Below, in pieces: positions 1-11,734 of a stretch of 64,000 nt of DNA; positions within the stretch are counted from its first letter, which is position 1, and every line of letters begins with the position of its first letter. Under the pieces are notes generated by a model. The model saw nothing but the letters and a program-made list of their open reading frames with translations, was not told the origin of the DNA and searched no databases. Location of the stretch: contig JAOVVO010000218.1 in assembly GCA_028564675.1 (NCBI GenBank), forward strand, positions 48,312-112,311. The letters run 5' to 3'. Source of the DNA: Onchocerca lupi. Its lineage: Eukaryota > Nematoda > Chromadorea > Rhabditida > Onchocercidae. A program made the translations under genes and the position numbers.

Positions 1-271
1 AAGAAACTAGTGTACTGGGCGATTTTGAATGCGTCGGGAACGAGCGAGCGTGACTTGATTGTCACGAAATATATATATATTATAAATTCTCCGAAATTTT
101 CGGAGAATCGTTTGGGGATGGGAGGAGAGAAGGAGCAGTTAGTCAGTCCCTTAAGGTTCAGATTAATCCCGGGATCTCCCGGAAAAAGGTTTTATTGAGC
201 CCTCTCCGGAGCCAAATTTGTTATTTCGCTAAATTGCTATAATAATACATATCAGTGATTATTTTTAAGGT

Positions 272-3103
272 ATGGCAAATTTCTTTTTATGTTATGAGTG
301 TGGTGCAACATTCGGTGTAAGAAATGATTTTGATGAGCATATTTTAGTACATCAAGCAGTTTCTCTGTGCTACCAAATTTATGAATTCGACAAAGGCAAA
401 CCGCCTCCCGTTAAGGTTTGATTTTTCTGTTATTGAAAAACTGGAAATATTCTTTCTTTACCTTCCATTCCTCATCATTTCGTTATCAGCTATATTCTGT
501 TTATCAGTTTGGCACAGTATTATAGGCTAAAGAGGAAAGCCAACATGCGTCGTCATCTTCTAAAGAGAGCAATAAACTGCAGACAATCAAATTATCGACA
601 ACATTTCGGAAAACACCTTATGACTTGTCTCAGAAAAACATGCGAAAAACAACAACATCGAAACGGAAATTATCAGATCTTTCTTTTTCTCCGGACAGTT
701 CTTCTAAAATACTTTGCTTGAAACAAAAGAAGAACGTCCAGAACGATGCAAAAATTACGAAAATAAACAAAGCAGAAGATAATTTAACTACCGTTACTGT
801 TAACTCCCAAGCCATTCAACCGCAGATGGATAAAGGATTTTCTAAAATGAAATTGGATGGTATTTTTTCATATCTAAAAGGAGAATTGAACTAGTAAATT
901 TTTTAAAATTTATTCGGTAGTTCTAGACCTGTGTGAACCAAGCAAGCGTGTATGATAGATTGAGCACACTGTGTTAATCAAATCAGGTCGTACATTATGC
1001 ATCCGTATCAAATGGTGAAAGATTTAAGAATTGGATATGAAGTTGGCAATATAAATTCCGTTTTTGGTGGTAATATAGACTTATGGTAATATAGATTATC
1101 TTAGCATGCTCACTAACAAAAATTAGGTAGAACTGACTTTTTATCATAGTACGTTTATAAAAATCTCACTATTTTTTTAGATAAATTAACTTTTATTTGT
1201 TTTTTTTACTTTTTTCTATAATCACCATATTTCACCCATTTTCAGAACGGAAATGTACAAGTAAAACAAGTTCAACGGATGTTTTGATGACAAAGCTTTC
1301 CACAGACGTTTCTGGACCCATTCACATTGATTTGATGAAAAGTCAAATGATGAATCCACAAGAAGTTGTTGAACTATCAAAAATTGACGAATCCGTAGCA
1401 ACGGCGACAACATCAACAGGAACAACCACTGCTTCATTAACACCTACATCTTTAACTACGGTAGCAAAGAGGCAGGATGGATCTACAACTTTGGCAACTG
1501 CTCCAATGCTACCAAAATGTTTGATCTGTGATTATCGAAGCAGTCAAGGAACGGATATGGTTGAACACGGTATTTTCAATTTCTTCTTAACCCTCACCAC
1601 ATGTAGACTGATTATTTAGTGTGTTTTAATGTATTTACCGATCTTCATATTTCATTTCGCTAAGATTTTGCTGCATATCAGATTTTTTTTCTTTTTTTGC
1701 TATGCCTATGACGACAGAAAAAATTTGATGTCGCTGAAGAACTAAAAATACATATAAACCAGTCAATTAGTCAACTTTGATACAAGAACCTTTTTCGTCT
1801 GTTTAGAATATTGGAGAATAGCGGTGGTTCAGTTCTATGAATTTAAGTTTAATTGTTTCTGAAACGTGTGAATTCTTTAAAATGATTATCTTATAGTTGT
1901 TCGAATACATAAAACATCAATTACAAGTCTTGAAAGAGTAGATTTCGTGAATGGGAAATGGTCGGAGGCGATAAAGCTTGAACCGAAAGAGGTATGCCAC
2001 ATATGCGTATTTGGGATCTTTTTGTTTTTTTATTTATTTATTTATTTTTTAATATTATTCAGTTGCCGTTGAAATTATTGATTGACTTTTGGCGGAAATG
2101 ATATTTTTTTAATGCTAAATCAGTACATTATAAATAAAGATGGAGCAGTACATATCCGTAGAACACTACAGGTCAAATAATCATTAAGTGATATATGAAA
2201 TGCTTATTATGAACTTTGTCAATAATTTTAGCAATGTACTTATTGTGTTCGAACGTTTCGAGAAGTGACAGATTATTTTCTGCACGTGATAATTTGCCAT
2301 AAAAGAAATTTGTTATTACCGGGCATCAGTAAATATAATTGTAATGTCTATCTTGCTCATCCTGGCATGCCTACACACATGGTTCGTATTTTCATGAAAA
2401 GGCCATAAATTTTTTTCGACAAGTCAATAAAATCATAGTTTGAGTAGAATTAAGAGTGTTTTCTTGTTTTGAAATTATCATCTGCCGAAATGTTATTTCT
2501 TGCTTGCTGACGATTTTAATAATTCTCAAATAGTTTTTCTACTCACGATTCATAATATACATTATCAGCGCAAGAATAATTGTGTTCCCTAGATTATAGC
2601 GAATTTGTCGGCGCATCTTTTGTGAAATATGAATTTAATTAAATTTGGCAGTTACTGAGTTCGTCCATGTCAGTAATTTATAAATGAAGCAAAATAAAAT
2701 CGGTATTTTGCATTTTTTTGCAACATTTCCGCTTTTTGAAAATTTATGATATAAAAATTTATGTACGATTTTCGTGATGTACATTTTTATTGTAGCTGGA
2801 AATTGTTGATAGAATTGCTATTAAATAAATGTTTAAAATATTTGATGCATATCAGTTGTTTTTACTTTAAAAAATAGATTGAACCAAGATTGTTTCCATC
2901 TTGGAAATATTTCTTAATAAATATCTTTGAAGTGCAAACATTTTTTCAGCGAAAATATTCCTATATCGATGTTATTTTTGCCAGTCTTTTTATTACAATT
3001 TTTAAAGAATATTTCAATCCCTGAAAGATGCTTAAATTTCATTCAGCTGGCAGAATGCATATATTCGGGCATGTGGTTGTTGCAAGTGATGCGGTTTATG
3101 TAA
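272..3103 (+). CDS. C2H2 zinc-finger protein, multi-exon
   Basis: Likely a nuclear nucleic-acid-binding protein; I do not recognise the ortholog. Exons: 272-415, 526-859, 1246-1569, 1897-1991, 2232-2381 and a short last exon 3047-3103. All phases agree and give about 367 residues. Finger 1 (residues 7-27, CYEC then H-x3-H) lies in exon 1. Finger 2 (about 251-272) is made only by splicing: exon 3 gives CLIC...VEH and exon 4 gives VVRIH, restoring C-x2-C-x12-H-x4-H. Finger 3 (301-322, CTYC...HVIICH) is in exon 5. Between fingers 1 and 2 lies a Ser/Thr/Lys-rich, probably disordered linker. Exons 2 and 3 both end in a G|GTATTT donor. The start is the first ATG of the finger-1 exon. The C-terminus is the weak part: the last exon in phase stops after 18 codons, while another frame there (3090-3224) encodes a CGLC...WLDHF segment that looks finger-like. 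Confidence 0.75.
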
Positions 3104-3387
3104 CTCTGAGGATAAGTGGCTCGATCATTTCAAAGGGAAACAGGATGAATTGAGATGTTTATATCTGCTCGTACCATCTCCATCTGTAGATCGCGTTGTG
3201 ACTGCATCTAAAACACTTACTTAGAGAAGTGTCTGTGTAATATTTCATGTAAAATTGAGGCAAGGGACGATCTCTGTCAGGATTAAGTTTCGAAATGCTT
3301 TATATTTTTTAGATTATATTTCTCATATTTAATAGAAATTTCTGTCGAAGAATATCATCGGTAGTTTAAGAATCATAGGAATGAAGG

Positions 3388-3642
3388 ATGATGTCGCTTG
3401 AGATATTAAAACAAACTGCACTTATAGGGATTAGTAAGTTTCCGAACTTATCTATCACAGAGAGATGGCATTTAGCAGAGAAGAACTACAAAAGAGCAAC
3501 AGAAATACTTTTACGAGCATTCAGCACCAATTCTGATTTAAAGACAGCGAATGAAATGAAGGCGAGAATGATGCAGCGAGTTTGGGCCATCTGCATTGTT
3601 CGAGAAGAGAAGCAGTGTGGAATGCTGCAGAGCTATTATTGA
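3388..3642 (+). CDS. Possible exon or short ORF of unknown function
   Basis: An open frame of 84 codons opening with two ATGs, rich in charged and helix-favouring residues (for example AEKNYKRATEILLRAF). Composition is more protein-like than neighbouring noncoding DNA. An in-frame TGA lies just upstream and no good splice acceptor joins it to the zinc-finger gene. It could be a separate small gene, an unresolved 3' exon of that gene, or chance. No family recognised. Confidence 0.25.
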   Translation: MMSLEILKQTALIGISKFPNLSITERWHLAEKNYKRATEILLRAFSTNSDLKTANEMKARMMQRVWAICIVREEKQCGMLQSYY

Positions 3643-5224
3643 ATTTTAATAATCGGCAACAGGATGGAAGATATATCCGTTCACATTACGCACCAATTTG
3701 TATAATCACATTTTTTAATTCGACGAATTAAAAAAAGAAACTATGAGACATCACAGCGAATCAATGTTATTTGAATGTCGCATTATTTCATTCAGATCGA
3801 AATTTAAAATCGAATCATAGGACAGCTTCAGAATAATCAAAGGGCGAGGGGACAATGTTACGTGTTACGTGTTACGTGAAGAGAGCAGCAGTAATAAATA
3901 CCGGTCAAAAGATGCATGATAAGTAAGGTACAGTTCGTCCAATGTAGTACCGTTGAAGTGCAACACAGCGACTGCAACTGCAGCTGCAGCTGCATTTATG
4001 TCAATGAATAGGAGAGTAGAGAGAAGTTGCTCACGTGCTATGTTTCCTAAGACAAATATATGCAGTAACTTCTTTACTTTACTGTCTTATATAATGTAAA
4101 GGATAGCTTTCGCAAAACTTTCCTATTCTGCTACTCTTTATTTTCTAATGATGTTGTTGTATGTAGGGGACATGTGAGACGAGATGCAGACACATCCATA
4201 ACGAGGGGTTGGCTTCAAATCTATTTTGCCCCTTGAAATATCAGCTTGGCGAATGATGAGACAGCCAGAAGGAGACAGACAACAGGGAGGTCCTTTATCC
4301 GGGGTCTTTCTCTAAACTGTGGCTTTTCGAAATCATCGAAAATTCTCCAATGATTCATACCATGTTTTCCCTTTACTTCCATTTCCGGTCAGTCTCCAAT
4401 AGTAAATAGAAGTATGTTCTGTTGCTTTTCCGGTATCTTAACTATCCGACCTGATTTGATTTGACTGCACTCTGTTTCCTATTCCATTTGGAATTGTCGC
4501 CAGCCAGTCTTGGCTTAGCGTTTATAAATGTCTTTTGCTCGTCCATTTCGCACTTTAGCAACTTTTTTCGTGTCCATCTTTCAGCAGCTGCTCATGTTGT
4601 ACCACCATTGTCCACAAATTTTATTTCAAGCGGAACGGATCTCTCGCATTTGCATGTGCAAACAAATATCTTTTTCCCTAAGTTTAATTTCTCATTTCTC
4701 CATAAATGTCACGCCGTTATGTTATTTTTGACAGATTGATTTAGTGTGATGTTTACATTAGCAACAAATGTTTTTTCTAATCCTAGCCTATGTATACGAC
4801 GCTTACAACAATCTTTTCTTCCTACAGTTCTTGTCAGATCTCTAATATAGCATCATGCATTTCGATCTTCATGTTCAATTCACGCAATTCATTCAAAATC
4901 AAAAGTCTGACAAGCTTGGGCAAATGCATGGTTTAGTCGATTTACTACTCACCGGAATAGCATCATAAAATATTTTATAATACAATTACTGTCCTCAGCG
5001 ACTTTTTGATACCATTTCTTTTTTAAATCGCATTTTAACTTGCAGTACGATTTTTATATGTTGATCACTGTCTTATTGCATAAGATGATAGACCGTATTT
5101 TCGTGCAGAGGCTAACAACAAATTATTTTTATTAGTTGGTAACATTTTCTTTAGGCTACTGAAGAGGTCAACATATAATTGGTTTGTCACTTAGGCCACA
5201 GCCTTACGGAAAGCTGTTACAATT
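3643..5224. other. Intergenic, no gene recognised
   Basis: AT-rich spacer between the zinc-finger gene and kinesin. It holds a short (GTTACGT)x3 repeat and CTG/CAG-like runs near 3970. Overlapping open frames near 4461-4739 exist in more than one phase without splice support and look like chance. The last few hundred bases should contain the kinesin promoter and 5' leader. Confidence 0.5.
3857..3877. repeat. Tandem 7-mer GTTACGT x3
   Basis: Three perfect head-to-tail copies of GTTACGT. Too short to assign a role; each junction creates an ACGTG core, which resembles a bHLH/bZIP-type site, but that is inference only. Confidence 0.6.
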
Positions 5225-8200
5225 ATGGCAAATCCGGTGCCAAATCCTGCTGAGTGTGGCATACAGGTTAGATTTTTGGAAGTAAATTTAAATTTAATCT
5301 TTGATAATTGTTTCGTTCAAGAAGAAGTAATGCTGATCTGAAAATCTTTTTGCAGGTATTTTGCCGTGTCCGTCCTCTCAATAGCATGGAAGAAAAAGGC
5401 GAATCGAAGTTTGTGCCGAAATTCCCATCCGATTCTCAAGAAGCGATATCGGTTGCGGTACGATCTTTTGGTTATTTGCTGCATTTTGTATATTTTGTTC
5501 ATTCGTTTCGGTCTAGTTTCAGTCATTTAGTAATGCAACATGTTTATCTCATCACACAGCGTTAAAATCCTGGGAAACACATTGTTTCACTTTTTTTGTT
5601 GTTTTATTTTACTGTAATTCGAGTAACACGTTCTTAATTTATACCGAAAAATTTTTTAGATTATTTTATTTTAGACTTTTTATAAATTTATTTATCATCC
5701 GAAAAATTCGAAAAATTTTTCGATTTTCAGGGTAAAGTTTATGTTTTTGACAAAGTGTTCAAGCCTACTTCTATGCAAGAGGAGGTTTACATGGGTGCAG
5801 CTTATCATATCGTACAGGATGTTCTCTCTGGTTATAATGGCACTGTATTTGCTTATGGGCAAACATCGTCTGGAAAGACACACACGATGGAGGTAATCAT
5901 CTAGACGTGTGAGGTTAAAATCCGAAATATTGATGATGTTTATTGTCATTTAAAATAAAAAAAAATACCATAAAGTCATCTCTTTAAATAAATAATATGC
6001 AGTGTATACACATTAAATAATCAACTGTATTACTTTTAAAAGAAGCGTCTTTTAAAGGTAATACAGTTGATTATTTAATGTGTATACATTGCATATTATT
6101 TATTTGAAGAGGTGACTTCATGCTATTTTTTTATTTTTCAAGGATATTTGTTGATGGGTTTTGATGAAATTGTTGATAGTTGTTTTCTTTGTTTATATGC
6201 AGATTTGTAGGAATGCAAAAAAAAGTTGAAGTTTTTACGGGATCTAAATGCCATTTATTCAGTTGTATTTTTATCACTTTGATAAAAATGCAAAGTTACT
6301 ATATATGTGCGAATTGCCATTGTAAATTATTTTTTTGAGGGTGTTTTCGGTGATTCAGAGAAGCAGGGTATAATACCGCGTATTGTGCAGGATATATTCA
6401 ATCATATTTACAATATGGACGTCGATCTCGAGTTTCATATTAAAGTTTCATATTTTGAGATTTATAACGAAAAGATTCGCGATTTGCTGGACGGTATGTT
6501 AAAATCTGTTCCTTTTAAATTTTTCTTATGTGTTATAGATCTACCAAATATTCTTAAGAAGATTTTCAAAAAGGTTCAAATCTATATTCAATAAGAACAT
6601 GAACTTGAATTGGTTCGGTTTTTTTTTTAGTCTTTGAAAAGATCACTTTTTTTCTTCAAAAATTATATCATTCTTAACAAAAGAGATTTTAGTAACGAAG
6701 ATGAACCTTGCAATTCATGAAGATAAAAATCGGGTACCATATGTAAAGGGAGCTACAGAACGATTTGTTTCTAGTCCGGAGGAAGTTATGGCTTGCATTG
6801 ATGAAGGAAAAAGTAACAGGCATGTTGCTGTCACAAGTGAGCATTCTTTTTGTTTTTTCAATCTTGAATTGGTGCTATGACACTCGCACGTTTATAATTT
6901 TCAAGGAATTTTTAAATACTGAATTTTCCATTTGTTATCACGATGAATTTGATCTTTTTATCGTAGTTATGAGCAGAATTTATCAAGAATGGTGTTCATT
7001 TGATCTTTGACTATCAGCAAATTGCTTCACTTTTAACTAGAAATATCTGTGAAATTCCATTTGGTTCTTTTTTGTTTAGACTGCAATGACTTTATCCAAA
7101 AAATAACAACATGGTAACTTCTTTGATCGAATAATTCAGTAAGTGGGATCTGTTTTTATAGATATGAATGAACATAGTTCGAGGAGTCACAGTGTATTTC
7201 TGATACAAGTGAAACAAGAAAATACAGCGACTCAAAAGAAATTGACCGGAAAGTTGTATCTTGTTGACCTTGCTGGAAGTGAAAAAGTAAGGTTCCTGCC
7301 TGTTAACTTTTCTTGAATAATACATCATTTTAACTCTTTGTTTTTTATTGATTCGTGTTTAGGTCAGTAAGACAGGCGCTGAAGGTACAGTATTAGAAGA
7401 AGCGAAAAATATTAACAAATCTTTGTCGGCACTTGGAAATGTGATAGCTGCATTAGCGGAAGGAACGGTATGTAATTTTTTTAGATTTTGCAGTCGATCT
7501 ATTCATACAGTAGTCTAAATAATATTATTTGAATGCAATTTTTCTAAATTTTGTGCAGAAACTTTTGGAATTAATGTTTTATTTCAGAAAGCACATGTAC
7601 CTTATCGAGATAGCAAACTAACCCGAATTTTGCAAGAATCACTGGGGGGCAATTCAAGGACTACAATTGTAATTTGTTGCTCTCCTGCTTCTGTTAATGA
7701 AGCAGAAACGAAGAGTACGTTAATGTTCGGACAGCGAGCTAAAACAATCAAAAATGTTGTTGTTGTAAATGAGGAATTAACAGCCGAAGAATGGAAGCGA
7801 CGTTATGAGCGCGAGAAAGAGAAGGTTAATTTTTTTTAAAGAGATTGATGCTTTGTTTTATTTATATTGATTTTTGCTTGGAAAGCATTACATTTCTTCA
7901 AAAAAAGTAGAATGAATTCATTTCTCGTTCCAGTAATATTTTGCTGTTATGCTTTCTGGCACTTATGTAAATTTTAATTTATTTCAATTTAATTCGCTTG
8001 GAATAATTTATAAAGAGATAAATCAACATTAAATCATGATCAGTATCATATGGAACTTTGTTATCAAAAATTTGCTTCAAGGATTTTATTATGACATTAA
8101 ATTGCTCAACTCCATTCGGTGCTGAATTGAAGATATTTCAAACTTTCATAATATTTAGCTTCTTATTTAAAGTATATTTTTATTGCAGGTGGCTAGACTA

Positions 8201-11200
8201 AAACAACAACTGATGGCGGCAGAAGCAGAATTAAATCGATGGAGGAAAGGTGAAAAAGTACCTGAGGCAGAATGGGTTAACTTGCTTGAGGGTGCTGCCG
8301 TAAATTTGCAACTTCCATCCGGAGCAGAATGTAGGTTATCAGTTGATGTTATAATTTATGCTCAGGTTCTATGCTAAAAAATTTAAGCCAAAAAAATAAA
8401 ATTAATAACATTCGTAAATCTCTGACTTGTCACCACCTTCTAAACTACAATAGTTCTCGTAGGATTTCATTAAATTTCTTAGAATTTTTTTGTTCATCTT
8501 TTCAAGAAAAAGAAAAAAATGATAAATTAAATTTCAGCACTGTCACCTTCTGTAAGTGATTCTGTGCTCGGTTCACTTGATAGGTCGATTTCGGTTGCTC
8601 CAGTACCATTGCTAACGTCAGCAATTGGTGCAATTACCGATGCCGACCGAAAGAAGTATGAAGAAGAACGATCTGCACTCTATCAGCAAGTCGGAATTTT
8701 CATTCCATTTTTATAAGACTGAAGTTTAGAATAATTTTTAATAGCAGTTTATAAAATCTCTTAATTATTCGATTCTTTTCATTTCTTAGTTTTTGTAAAC
8801 AATGTTTGTCTATTAAAAGACAGCGAAATATAGATTTTTGACATGTACCCATATTTCTGTAACGTATTTCATTTCAGTTTAAATATTAATTTCGAAAGTT
8901 TTCCTATTTTATTTTTTCTGAATTGCATTTTTTTTAAATTCATCGAAAACATGTGGGATATGTCAGTTTTATACGTATTCTATTTGCAGTTGGATGAAAA
9001 AGATGATGAAATTACGCTGCACTCCCAACTGGCTGAGCGTCTCAAACAACAAATGAATGAGCAGGTTAGTTTTATGAAATAGTGATACAGTGAGATTCCT
9101 TAATTAATTGCAATCCAAATCAGATATACTTGACGTTTTGAATGTTGAAGTCATCATTGTTCTTTTTAAGGAAGAATTGATCAGACAGATCAAGCTCGAT
9201 TATGAGAATGCTCAGGCGGAAGTGAGCCGTATACAAAGTGAAAATGAAGCTTCAAAAGAAGAATCGAAAGAAGTATTGACTGCTTTAGAAGAACTTGCTA
9301 TGAATTATGATATAAAAACACAGGAAGCGGAGCAGAAGACTCGAGAAAATGAACAGCTTAGTGTAAGTGTACCTTTGTGTAGGCAGCAAAAATCATTCTG
9401 TCTCTTATTACATTAGTAATTGATCTCTGACAACATTTCAGGACGAATTGTCAAAGAAAAATGTAAAAGTCGTAGAATTAACCACAGAACTGGAAACGTT
9501 GCGTGAAAGTTGTGCAACGCAAAAAAAACGTATCACCGATGCGATGCAATCAATGCTAAGGGATTTGTCTGAAGTTGGTCACAATTATGCCAATGCAGCT
9601 AAGGTTTGAAAATTACATTCTTTATTTCTTGAAATAGTTTAATTTACAAAAAGTTTAATTTACTCTTGAGTTTAATTTACAAAAACTTTGTTGTAATCAG
9701 TTTTATATTTCACCTTTCCATTTTAGTTTAATGCGGAAAATGGAATTGACAAACCATACGATGAAGAACTGTTTGCTCATGCACGAATCTGCATATCAAA
9801 ATTAAGCGCTGATTTTAAATCAACGCTTCAGGCATCTTTTTACCTTTTTTTTAGATTTCTATTTTTCCTTATTTTAGAAAATGTCTAGAAATTTCCTGAA
9901 TTTCTTCAGAAAGCCATTTTAGAGATATAATAGTAGAAAGTTAGGCTTTAAGACTTGCTTTTATTACGAATCATGCTTTATTTTAGAAAATGTCGAACTT
10001 GGAGTCGGGTTCTGGCGATGTAACACACAGGCTAGAAACTACCGAAAAAGAGCTAGCTGACTGTCGATTACTTCTGCAGCAAAATGAGGCGAAAAATAAA
10101 TCATTACAGGAAACGATCGCAATGCAAGAAAAAGTGAAACGTCAACTTGAAGAACAAGTAAATTCCTTAATTTGTTCGAAAATTTTTGATTTCATTGAAA
10201 TTTCTGAAATACTGTCAATTTTATTCATACATGGTGAATTTATAGCTGTATAATGAATGTACAGAAAAAGTAATAATGCTTGTTTAAGCTTTTTGCTACC
10301 AAAATATTGATATATTTTGATACCAAAAAAAAATTTTTTAATAATGAAATTTTTCTTTCATTTTTTGCTCTATTGTAGGTAGATGTGCTAAATGAGAAAT
10401 TAGCAGCCGCAGGCGGTGAAACCGTACAAATAAGCGATGAAGCAAAAGAGCAACATATGAAACAAGTTGCGGCATTGCGAGATGAAGTAGCTGAGAAAAG
10501 CCGTAAAATCGAGGAACTCACTGTCAGTTGACCTCTCTGTTTTTTTTTTTTTTTTTTTTTCAAATATTTTTGTACTTCATCTCTGATAAACCATATCATA
10601 TTTGTTTTCATTCCTTCTACTTTCGCAGAATTAGTTCAGTACACTGCATGTGCATATGGGTAATGATCGGTTCCAGGCATCTTTGCAAGATTTACAAGTG
10701 GCTAAGAATCAATTACAAGCAGATTATGAAAAACTGAAAATGGATGAACAGGAACAGGAAAAGCGCATTAAAGAACTGTCTGGTTTGTCCGAAAAACGGG
10801 AGCAGGCGAAAAGTGATCTGAAAGGCATCATTTTTTTTTTCTGTGGAAGATTTTAAGCTTTCAGCACATTTTTGCAAACGTTTCTGATGAAATACACTTA
10901 TCTCTTCTCATTTTAGGACTGGAGGAAACAGTCGCAAAAGAACTTCAAACGTTGCATAATCTTCGTAAAATGTTTGTGCAGGATATTGGACAGAGGATTA
11001 AGCGAGCACCTACAGGCACAGAACCAAATGAAGATGAATATATGTCATCGCCAGCTCAAAAGCAAAAGATTGCGTTCTTAGAAAACAATTTGGATCAGCT
11101 GACGAAAGTGCATAAACAGGTTAATAAGGAAATGAATCTTTTTTTATTGTACGGATTGTAATTTTGGTATGGATTTTCTATTTTCTGGATTTCATGGACA

Positions 11201-11734
11201 AATTTATTTTTAATCATGAAATTCAGAATTAAAAAGATAAATCTTTTTAATTTAAGCTTGTGCGCGATAATGCTGATCTACGTTGTGAGTTACCAAAAAT
11301 GGAAAAACGACTGCGTGCCGCTATGGATCGTGTAAAGAGCTTAGAAACAGCGCTGAAAGAAACCAAAGAAAATGCTATGCGGGATAGGAAGAAGTTAGTT
11401 GTTGAAAGATTTTTTTAAATAGTAATATTTTTTCCAAAAATTATTGGAGCTTATAATTTTAGATATCAACATGAAGTTGAAAGAATCAAAGAAGCCGTGC
11501 GTCAGAGAAATCTTGCCAGGCGAGGTCTTGCTGCTCCTCAGATTGGTTGGTCTTATTAAGCTATTTGTTCAATATATTTTTTGCAGTAAAATTGATTCAG
11601 TGAATTCTTCGAATTATTATATTTCAGCGAAACCAATTCGACCTGGACAGCATTATTCGCCAGTGGGCACGACTATGTCGGTGTTGACTTCGGCAATACA
11701 AAATTCAGTACGAGGAGGAGGATCAACCAGTTAA
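5225..11734 (+). CDS. unc-116: Kinesin-1 heavy chain
   Basis: Plus-end microtubule motor that carries vesicles, mitochondria and other cargo. Exons: 5225-5266, 5356-5457, 5731-5892, 6340-6493, 6693-6836, 7162-7286, 7363-7467, 7588-7824, 8189-8330, 8538-8689, 8990-9064, 9171-9362, 9442-9603, 9727-9831, 9987-10157, 10379-10522, 10677-10824, 10917-11119, 11257-11393, 11463-11545, 11628-11734. These total 963 codons plus stop, the usual family length. Motor domain (about 1-330): P-loop GQTSSGKTHT, switch I NEHSSRSHS, switch II DLAGSE, and the YRDSKLTRIL helix. A long coiled-coil stalk follows, then LEETVAKELQTLHNLRK, the light-chain/cargo region, and the autoinhibitory IAK tail (QIAKPIRPGQ) split by the last intron. 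Two introns (9832-9986, 10825-10916) start with GC, yet the joined protein keeps the family's spacing exactly. Intron 3 contains a long hairpin. Confidence 0.97.
5957..6133. repeat. Long inverted repeat (hairpin) in kinesin intron 3
   Basis: Arms 5974-6043 and 6048-6117 are 70 bases each, separated by 4 bases. They differ at four positions, and each difference gives a G-U wobble in RNA, so the transcript could form an almost unbroken 70-bp duplex. Weaker complementarity extends to about 5957 and 6133 through A-rich and T-rich flanks. It could be a foldback/MITE-type element or a source of double-stranded RNA. There is no coding content. Confidence 0.9.
9832..9986 (+). other. GC-AG intron in kinesin
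   Basis: The exon ends ...ACGCTTCAG and the intron begins GCATCT; no GT donor exists nearby. Joining CAG to the AAAATGTCG exon at 9987 keeps the frame and the exact residue spacing of kinesin-1 between ISK and the KELADC segment. The intron also holds a decoy acceptor at about 9877, in the same 17-base context as the true one. Confidence 0.85.
10825..10916 (+). other. Second GC-AG intron in kinesin
   Basis: The exon ends ...CTGAAAG and the intron begins GCATCA. Splicing to 10917 rebuilds DLKG|LEETVAKEL, invariant in kinesin-1, in phase 1. The nearest GT would add a hydrophobic phenylalanine run and break the pattern. Confidence 0.85.

Noticed and set aside
3087..3089. TGA as a selenocysteine codon in the zinc-finger gene
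   Set aside because: No selenoprotein family match or SECIS-like element seen; an unresolved splice or frameshift is simpler.
4461..4739. Overlapping + ORFs of 92 and 67 codons
   Set aside because: Two frames open together, no splice support, no family pattern.
10240..10611. 123-codon minus-strand ORF over kinesin exon 16
   Set aside because: It is antisense to a certain kinesin exon and runs through poly-T/poly-A intron sequence; no independent motif.
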